Of a DNA stretch of 13,615 nucleotides, positions 4,892 through 10,604 are shown piece after piece. How positions within the stretch are numbered: the first letter of the stretch is position 1; each line of letters begins with the position of its first letter. Below the pieces are notes generated by a model that saw nothing but the letters and a program-made list of their open reading frames with translations, made no database searches and had not been told where the DNA came from. The position numbers and the translations under genes are program-made. The stretch comes from JACORV01 sp041484135 (GTDB lineage Bacteria; Gemmatimonadota; Gemmatimonadetes; Gemmatimonadales; JACORV01), in NCBI GenBank assembly GCA_041484135.1, contig JBGPHD010000077.1:1-13615 (forward strand), in the 5' to 3' direction.

Positions 4892-7546
4892 CTAACGTGC
4901 CGGGGCCGGGGCGAGCGCCGCCCCGTAGAGAATCGCGTTCGTCAGCAGCCTGAAGGTCTCGTGCGTCTGGCCGCGGTGCTGGGGACGGAACCCGAACAGG
5001 ATCACCCGCCCACGCCCCACCGGAGCCTCCACCAATGCCGCACGTCCCGACAGCACTTCGACACCGTCCACGTATCCCGACATCAGCGGGCTGCGGTCCC
5101 TCGCATAAGTGAGGATAGCACGCGAGCCGGTGCCCGCTTCCAAGATGCTGCTGGAAATGAAGTAAACCGCTTCCGTGCTTCCCAGCCCCGAGGCGATCGG
5201 GTGCCCTTGGTCAACGATGGTCTCGAAAATAGAACCCGGGGCAAAAAAGCGCGAGACACCTGCCGAATCGGCAGTCGAAGGACCTTGAGCGCCCCCCTCC
5301 TCCGGAGCGCGGGAAGTGCGGATGACCCGGGCGGGGGCTCCGAGCCTGGAGATGGCGTAGCGGCAGGCCTGATCGAGGGCGATGACCGTCCCACCCTGCT
5401 GGAGGAAATCGCGCAGCGCGCGCTCGCCGGGGGCGCCAAGGCCGCCGGTGTACTGGGGTGGCGCGGTGCCGGCGCGGCGCCCGTTCGCGATCGCGTTCTC
5501 GTCCTCCGACGGGAGGATCACGACGTCGAACCGCTGCGCCAGGTCTCCCGCGCGGGCCATCGAGTCGGTCAGCGTGGTGTACGGCACGCCGAGATGCTCG
5601 AGGACCCAGCGGGTCCAGCCTTCGTCCATGCTCCCGTTCCAGGACCGGTACAAGGCGAGGCGCGGCGTCCGTCGCAGGGTGCCGGAAGCAGGCAGGTCCG
5701 CGCGGGCGGTCGCGGCACCATCGAAGCCCAGCTCGCGCGCGGCGGCGTCCATCGCGGCGCGCGCGCCCCGCACCACCAGCGTGCCCGCGGGCCAGTCGCG
5801 GCCGGCGGCGGCGAACGGTGCGGGCGCGAGCTGTACCGAGCCCCGGGCCGCGAGCGCGCGCCACGCCGCCGCGATGTGGCCGTTGTCGCGGTTGTCGAGG
5901 AGCACGATGTCGCCGCGGCCGGCGATGGCGCCGGGCGCGACGGTCACCGTGTCCACCCGCTCGAGGTCCGCGGTGAGGGGCGCCTCAAGCGCGACCGCGG
6001 GCACCCCCATCTCGAGAGGCAAGGTCCAGCCGGCCACGTCGTACGGGGGCTGCGGCGGCCCGCCGGGATAGACGCGGCGGTCGGGATAGCGCTGCGGCTC
6101 GAGCAGGTCCTTGGCGTGGGCGCGGAACGGCTGGTCCATCCGCACCACGAGTGACCCGGCCGGATAGGTGTGGCCGGCGGCGGCGAAGGGGGCGCGGGCG
6201 CGGTGCACCTCGATGCCGGCGGCGATCAAGATGTTCGCGAGGAGCGCCCGGCGGCCTCGGTCTCCCTCAGCGGGGAGGACCCAGGCGTAGGGGGCGGAGC
6301 TGCGTCCCGCCTCGACGGCGCGGCGTCCCGCCGCCACGAACCGGGCGATGAAGTCGGCGCGCTGCGCTGCCGCCTGACGGACAAGCGCCTGCGACGCGAT
6401 CAGCTCGTAGTCCACGATGTCGCGCAGGCGCCAGCAGCCGCCGGCCCAAGGGGCGGGGTAGTCGATCCCCATCGAAGGCTGTCGGAGCTGGGCCGCCGGA
6501 AGGCAGAGCGGGGTGGCGATCCGCGCGCTCGCGGCCTCGGTCAGGATGCCGACCATGTTGTGGCGCGTCGGTGTCGATCGGGCGCCGCCATGCCACCAGA
6601 GGTCGTAGGTCTGGCGGTGCGCGAGGCCGGTCTTCCCGGCGTCGAGGAGGGCGGCCGCCATCGTCGTCCCGACCAGGCCCATCGCCTCGACGATGGCGGG
6701 GTCGAGGTTCGGGTTCACCGGGTCCTGGAAGGGCGGGAGGAACATCCGCGAGGCGTTGCTCCCCTGTTGGTGCACGTCGTAGAAGACCTCGGGGAACCAC
6801 TGCCGGTAGAGGACGCGGGTGAGCATCCGCGTCTCCGGCTGGGTGATCATGAACCAGTCGCGGTTGTCGTCGTGGCCCACGTACGGGTGATAGAGCCACG
6901 GCGGGTTGGTCCCGTCCCACGCGGTCCACCGGCTGGCGCGGTACCAGTCGCCGACGATGTCGATGCCGTCGGGGTTGGCGGAGGGGACGAGGAGCACGAC
7001 GACGTCCCGGAGGTAGCTGCCTAACGCTGAGTCGGTCGCGAGGCGCCAGGCCAGCTCCATGGACATCTGGGAGGCGCCGATCTCGGTGGAGTGGATGGAG
7101 CAGTTGATGAGGATGACGGCGGGCTGCGACCGGAGCAGGCGCGCCTCGTCGGCCGGGGCGAGCCCGCGCGGGTCCGCCAGGCGCCGCTGGCCCTCCATCA
7201 GCTCGGCGCGGCGGGCGAGGTTCGCAGGGTCGGAGATGGTGACGAGCAGGTACGGGCGTCCCTGCGTGGTGGGGCCGAGGGTGTCCACGCGGACCTTCGG
7301 CGACGCGGCGGCGAGCCGGCTGAAGTACTCCCCGATCTGCCTCCACGACGCCAGCATCGAATCCTGGCCCACGCGGAACCCGAGGACCGACTCGGGCGTC
7401 GGGATCTGTGCGCTGAGGCCCGCTGGTGCAGCGGTCAGTAGGAGCATGGCGACGAGGCAGACTGACGACCGCAGACTGACGACCGCTGCGCGTCTGTGCG
7501 TCTGCCTACTACTGAAGCCTCCGGCCCGATGACTGAGTACTCTCAT
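4892..7546 (-). CDS. Secreted M14-family zinc carboxypeptidase with C-terminal glutamine-amidotransferase-like domain
   Basis: Protein of 884 residues. A hydrophobic segment (about 29-46) ending GLSA before Q47 looks like a Sec signal peptide, but with an unusually long basic n-region. The M14 catalytic domain spans about 65-400: zinc ligands H152 and E155 (IHSTEIG) and H259 (YDVHQQG), substrate-binding N228-R229 (DDNRDWF) and catalytic glutamate E337 (GILTEA). It should cleave C-terminal residues or act on peptides or peptidoglycan outside the cytoplasm. The second half (about 420-884) has two similar segments ending YPAGSLVVR and WPAGTLVVR, then an alpha/beta domain with FDVVILPSEDE (673-683), a GERALRDFLQQGGTVIAL region and GRVILFGFRPQHR, resembling class-I glutamine amidotransferase/ThuA-like folds. 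No catalytic Cys is clear there. The ATG at 7546 overlaps the kbl stop (ATGA). The frame is open further upstream to 8578, but that part lies antiphase within kbl. Confidence 0.88.
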   Translation of the reverse strand: MRVLSHRAGGFSSRQTHRRAAVVSLRSSVCLVAMLLLTAAPAGLSAQIPTPESVLGFRVGQDSMLASWRQIGEYFSRLAAASPKVRVDTLGPTTQGRPYLLVTISDPANLARRAELMEGQRRLADPRGLAPADEARLLRSQPAVILINCSIHSTEIGASQMSMELAWRLATDSALGSYLRDVVVLLVPSANPDGIDIVGDWYRASRWTAWDGTNPPWLYHPYVGHDDNRDWFMITQPETRMLTRVLYRQWFPEVFYDVHQQGSNASRMFLPPFQDPVNPNLDPAIVEAMGLVGTTMAAALLDAGKTGLAHRQTYDLWWHGGARSTPTRHNMVGILTEAASARIATPLCLPAAQLRQPSMGIDYPAPWAGGCWRLRDIVDYELIASQALVRQAAAQRADFIARFVAAGRRAVEAGRSSAPYAWVLPAEGDRGRRALLANILIAAGIEVHRARAPFAAAGHTYPAGSLVVRMDQPFRAHAKDLLEPQRYPDRRVYPGGPPQPPYDVAGWTLPLEMGVPAVALEAPLTADLERVDTVTVAPGAIAGRGDIVLLDNRDNGHIAAAWRALAARGSVQLAPAPFAAAGRDWPAGTLVVRGARAAMDAAARELGFDGAATARADLPASGTLRRTPRLALYRSWNGSMDEGWTRWVLEHLGVPYTTLTDSMARAGDLAQRFDVVILPSEDENAIANGRRAGTAPPQYTGGLGAPGERALRDFLQQGGTVIALDQACRYAISRLGAPARVIRTSRAPEEGGAQGPSTADSAGVSRFFAPGSIFETIVDQGHPIASGLGSTEAVYFISSSILEAGTGSRAILTYARDRSPLMSGYVDGVEVLSGRAALVEAPVGRGRVILFGFRPQHRGQTHETFRLLTNAILYGAALAPAPAR
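7455..7507. repeat. Short-repeat patch with 8-bp inverted ends
   Basis: AGGCAGAC at 7455-7462 is the exact reverse complement of GTCTGCCT at 7500-7507. Between them CAGAC/GTCTG words recur (7458, 7472, 7492, 7500), including two CGTCTG copies at 7491 and 7499. The patch lies at the 5' end of the M14 gene and looks like locally repeated DNA rather than typical coding sequence. Confidence 0.6.
7457..7484. repeat. 14-bp tandem direct repeat inside the signal-peptide coding region
   Basis: GCAGACTGACGACC occurs twice without a spacer (7457-7470 and 7471-7484, plus strand), and GC follows the second copy as it begins the first. It encodes part of the n-region of the M14 signal peptide. Fourteen bases is not a multiple of three, so a gain or loss of one copy would shift the frame of everything upstream relative to the hydrophobic core. 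Confidence 0.85.
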
Positions 7547-8742
7547 ATGACACCCAGCTTGGCGCCCACCTTCTTGAAGGCAGCGAGCGCACGCTCCAGA
7601 TGCTCTCGGCTGTGCGCCGCGCTCACCTGGCATCGGACTCTCGCATGCCCCTGCGGCACCACCGGATACCCGAACCCCGTCACGAACACCCCTTCGTCCA
7701 GCAGCATCTCGCTCATCTTGATGGCGCGTGCTGTCTCCCCCAGGATCACCGGGATGATCGGCGTCTCGCCGGACAGCGGCTTGAACCCGGCCTCGGTGAG
7801 AGCCGCGCGGAACCAGCGGGCGTTCTCGTGCAGCTTCGTGACGCGCTCCGGGTGCGCCTCCAGGTACTTGACCGACGCGAGCGCGCTGGCCGCCACGGTG
7901 GGCGGGAGCGCGTTGGAGAAGAGCTGGGGCCGGGACCGCTGGGTGAGGTAGTCGCACAGCGCCCCGGAGGAGGCCGTGAACCCGCCCGCCGCGCCACCTA
8001 ACGCCTTGCCGAGGGTGCTGGTGACGATGTCGATCTGGCCGAAGACGCCCGCGTGCTCCGGCGTGCCGCGGCCGGTCTTTCCCAGGACGCCGGTGGCGTG
8101 GGAGTCGTCCACGGCCACGGTGGCGTCGTACTGGCGGGCCAGCTGGAGGATGTCGGCCAGCTTCGCGATGTCGCCTTCCATGGAGAAGATGCCGTCGGTG
8201 AAGACGATCTTCGTGCGTGCCCCCTTCGCGGCCTCGAGCTTCTCCTTGAGGTCGGCCATGTCGGAGTGCTTGTACACGGCCGACTGGGACTTCACGATCC
8301 CCTTGGCGAGGCGCACCGCGTCGATGATGGACGCGTGGTTGAGCTGGTCGGAGATGACCCAGTCGTTCTCGCCGAGAATCGTCGGGAGGAGCCCTTCGTT
8401 GGCGTTCCAGCAGCTCACGTACGAGAGCGACGCCTCGGTGCCCACGAGCTTCGCGAGCGCCGCCTCCAGCTCGCGATGGATGGTGAAGGTCCCGCAGATG
8501 AACCGGACGGAGCCGGTGCCGGCGCCGAACTTGTCGAGCGCGGCCTTCCCCGCGGCCACCACCTCGGGCACGTCGCACAAGCCGAGGTAGTTGTTGGAGG
8601 AGAGGATCAGGACGTCGCCGCGGCCTTCCATCTTCGTGACGGCGCTCTGCGGGGCGTCGAGGTGGTTCAGGCGCTTGTACACGCCCTGCTGCTTGAAATC
8701 GTCGAGCTCTCCCTGGAGCCGGGCCGTCAGGGTGCTGGTCAT
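7543..8742 (-). CDS. kbl: Glycine C-acetyltransferase (2-amino-3-ketobutyrate CoA ligase)
   Basis: PLP enzyme of 399 residues, the second step of threonine breakdown: 2-amino-3-oxobutanoate plus CoA gives glycine plus acetyl-CoA. It has the alpha-oxoamine synthase layout: SSNNYLGL (49-56), GAGTGSVRFICGT (73-85) typical of Kbl, DQLNHASIIDA with H136 stacking on PLP, DDSHATGVLG with D212 and H215, and the Schiff-base lysine K246 in TSTLGKALGG. Length matches the family (about 395-400). The neighbouring tdh gene makes KBL much more likely than related enzymes such as BioF, ALA synthase or serine palmitoyltransferase. The ATG at 8742 comes one base after the tdh stop (TGA-C-ATG) with only a weak upstream GGATC, so translation is likely coupled. 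The stop overlaps the M14 start. Confidence 0.96.
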   Translation of the reverse strand: MTSTLTARLQGELDDFKQQGVYKRLNHLDAPQSAVTKMEGRGDVLILSSNNYLGLCDVPEVVAAGKAALDKFGAGTGSVRFICGTFTIHRELEAALAKLVGTEASLSYVSCWNANEGLLPTILGENDWVISDQLNHASIIDAVRLAKGIVKSQSAVYKHSDMADLKEKLEAAKGARTKIVFTDGIFSMEGDIAKLADILQLARQYDATVAVDDSHATGVLGKTGRGTPEHAGVFGQIDIVTSTLGKALGGAAGGFTASSGALCDYLTQRSRPQLFSNALPPTVAASALASVKYLEAHPERVTKLHENARWFRAALTEAGFKPLSGETPIIPVILGETARAIKMSEMLLDEGVFVTGFGYPVVPQGHARVRCQVSAAHSREHLERALAAFKKVGAKLGVI

Positions 8743-8743
8743 G

Positions 8744-9775
8744 TCAGGATCCGATCGAGATGATGACCTTGCCGGCGTCGCCGCTCCGGATGGCGGCGAG
8801 CGCGTCGTCGATCTGCTCGAGGGGGAAGCGGTGGGTGATGACGGGGCGGGGGTCGAAGATGCCGGAGCGGAGGAAGCGCTGCATCTGGTTCCAGGTCTCG
8901 TACATCTTCCGCCCGATCACGCCGTAGATGGTGATGCCCTTGAAGATGATCTCGGTCGCGAAGTCGACCGCCACCTCGCCGTGCGGGATGCCGAGGAGCT
9001 GCACCCGGCCACCGTTCCGCACCAGCTTGAACGCGTCGTGGAGCGCGCTCACGGCGCCCGACATCTCGCAGACCACGTCGGCGCCGTTCCCCTCCGACAG
9101 CTCCATCACCGCGGCCTCGACCTCCGCGCCCGGCTGGAGCGCGCGGGTGGCGCCCATCGCCTTGGCGAGGGCGAGGCGCTTGGGGTTCACGTCCACCGCG
9201 ATCACGGCCTTGGCGCCGGCCGAGCGCGCGATGCCGACGGCGAAGCAGCCGATCGGCCCGCAGCCCAGGACCAAGCACACGCTCCCCGGGATCTCGGCCG
9301 TGAGGACGGTGTGGAACGCGTTGCCCATCGGGTCCATGATGGCGCCGATCTCGGTCGGGATCCCGTCGAGGCGCATCACGTTCGTCGCGGGCATCGCGAT
9401 GAACTCGGTGAACGCGCCGGCGCGGTCCACGCCGATGATCGAGGTGCGCTTGCAGATGTGCCCGTTGCCGGTGCGGCACTGGAGGCAGTGCCCGCAGACG
9501 ATGTGGCCCTCGGCGGTGACGAGCTGGCCCGTTTCGAACTCGCCGCGGACCGCGCTCCCCACCTCGGCCACTTCGCCGGCGAACTCGTGCCCGAGCACGA
9601 GCGGCGGCTTGATGCGCCCCTGCGCCCAGGCGTCCCAATCGGCGATGTGGAGATCGGTGCCGCAGACGCCGGCGTGATGGACCTTGATGAGGACGTCGGC
9701 GGGACCGCACGTGGGCTTCGGCACGTCGCGCACCACGAGCCCCGGCCCCGGCGCCGCCTTGACGATCGCTTTCAT
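8744..9775 (-). CDS. tdh: L-threonine 3-dehydrogenase (zinc-dependent MDR family)
   Basis: Protein of 343 residues, cytoplasmic. It oxidises L-threonine to 2-amino-3-oxobutanoate with NAD+. By eye it matches E. coli Tdh along its length: catalytic zinc region CGTDLHI (C38) and GHE (H63, E64); the structural-zinc lobe with C94, C97, C100 and C108; DPMGNAFHT (148-156), as DPFGNAVHT in Tdh; the Rossmann motif GCGPIG (171-176); and IFKGITIYGVIGRKMYETW near the C-terminus, a Tdh signature. Length is that of the family (about 340). GAGGAG lies 3 bases before the ATG. It starts 23 bases after the SDR gene stop and ends 1 base before the kbl start. The tdh-kbl pair is a classic operon, which strongly supports the substrate call over a generic alcohol dehydrogenase. 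Confidence 0.96.
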   Translation of the reverse strand: MKAIVKAAPGPGLVVRDVPKPTCGPADVLIKVHHAGVCGTDLHIADWDAWAQGRIKPPLVLGHEFAGEVAEVGSAVRGEFETGQLVTAEGHIVCGHCLQCRTGNGHICKRTSIIGVDRAGAFTEFIAMPATNVMRLDGIPTEIGAIMDPMGNAFHTVLTAEIPGSVCLVLGCGPIGCFAVGIARSAGAKAVIAVDVNPKRLALAKAMGATRALQPGAEVEAAVMELSEGNGADVVCEMSGAVSALHDAFKLVRNGGRVQLLGIPHGEVAVDFATEIIFKGITIYGVIGRKMYETWNQMQRFLRSGIFDPRPVITHRFPLEQIDDALAAIRSGDAGKVIISIGS

Positions 9776-9798
9776 CTACTCCTCGTGCGTCCTTGGGA

Positions 9799-10590
9799 TC
9801 AGGCGATGCTGCGGAAGTAGCCGCCGTCCACCGAGATCACGGCGCCGGTAATATAGGACGCGCGCTCGGAAGCGAGGAAGGCGACGGCCGCGGCCAGCTC
9901 GTGCGGCTCGCCCATCCGCCTGAGCGGCACGGTGGCGATCTGCGAGGCCATCACCTCTTCCGGCGTCTTCCCCTGCCGTTTGGCGCGGTCCGCGGCGAGG
10001 TCCTTCACCCGGTCCGTCCCGAAATAGCCTGGGCAGACGCAGGTGACGAGGATGCCGTCCGCGCCCACTTCGTCCGACAGGCTCTTGGCGAAGCCGTGGA
10101 CCGCGGCGCGCGCGGTCGAGGAGAGGATGAGGTTGGCCACGGGCTGCCGCGCCGCGATGGACGTCAGGCAGATGATGCGGCCCCACTTCGCGCGCTTCAT
10201 GACGGGGACGGCGGCGCGGACCATGCGGATGGTGGAGAGCAGGTTGAGGTCCAGGGCCTGCTGCCACGCTTCGAGCGGTGCCTCGGCGAAGGTCGTGGCC
10301 GGCGGGCCGCCGGCGTTGCACACCAGGATGTCCAGCCGTCCGAACTTCGCCGCCGCGTCCGCGACCAGCCTCTCCGCCGCCGCGCCGTCGGCGACGTCCG
10401 CGGGGAAGGGGACGGCCTCGCCCTTCGTCGCGGCGCGGATCTCCGCGGCCGCCTTCTCGCAGCGCGCGGCATCCCGTCCGTTCACGGCGACCCGCGCGCC
10501 TTCTTCGGCCAGCGTGGTCGCGATGGCTCTGCCGAGGCCGGCGGAGGAGCCGCAGACGAGCGCGGCGCGGCCTTTGAGTCCGAGGTCCAT
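9799..10590 (-). CDS. Atypical short-chain dehydrogenase/reductase (SDR), non-canonical active site
   Basis: Protein of 263 residues with the Rossmann fold of the FabG-like SDR class. The glycine motif is GSSAGLG (14-20), NAGG at 92-95 is conserved, N116 in LDLNLLS is the usual structural/catalytic Asn, and S144 in LTSIAA is the usual catalytic Ser. Thirteen residues later, where Tyr and Lys of YxxxK should stand, the sequence is S157-S-T-A-R161, so both are replaced. The end ITGAVISVDGGY is typical for the family. A subgroup of FabG-like SDRs with an imperfect catalytic tetrad is known, so this need not be a sequencing fault. Substrate and even redox activity are uncertain. It lies 14 bases after the formate dehydrogenase gene and 23 before tdh, in one operon. 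No good Shine-Dalgarno precedes the ATG. The start is chosen because the fold begins 6-8 residues later. Confidence 0.88.
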   Translation of the reverse strand: MDLGLKGRAALVCGSSAGLGRAIATTLAEEGARVAVNGRDAARCEKAAAEIRAATKGEAVPFPADVADGAAAERLVADAAAKFGRLDILVCNAGGPPATTFAEAPLEAWQQALDLNLLSTIRMVRAAVPVMKRAKWGRIICLTSIAARQPVANLILSSTARAAVHGFAKSLSDEVGADGILVTCVCPGYFGTDRVKDLAADRAKRQGKTPEEVMASQIATVPLRRMGEPHELAAAVAFLASERASYITGAVISVDGGYFRSIA

Positions 10591-10604
10591 CGTTAGGTGG
10601 GAGT

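Noticed and set aside
7547..8578. Upstream continuation of the M14 frame by 344 codons
   Set aside because: It lies wholly inside kbl in another frame and its translation is Arg/Gly/His-rich without any domain. The ATGA overlap at 7543-7546 plus the signal peptide give a better start.
8591..9820. Plus-strand 409-codon frame opposite tdh and the 5' end of kbl
   Set aside because: It spans two real genes in antisense and is Asp/Ala/His/Arg-rich with no motifs.
4891..10597. Heptamer CGTTAGG seen four times (minus strand at 4891, 7020 and 7997; plus strand at 10591), including in-frame TTA codons in Ala-Leu-Gly contexts
   Set aside because: At about 70% GC a rough estimate expects one to two copies over both strands, so four is not convincing. 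A whole-genome word count would be needed.
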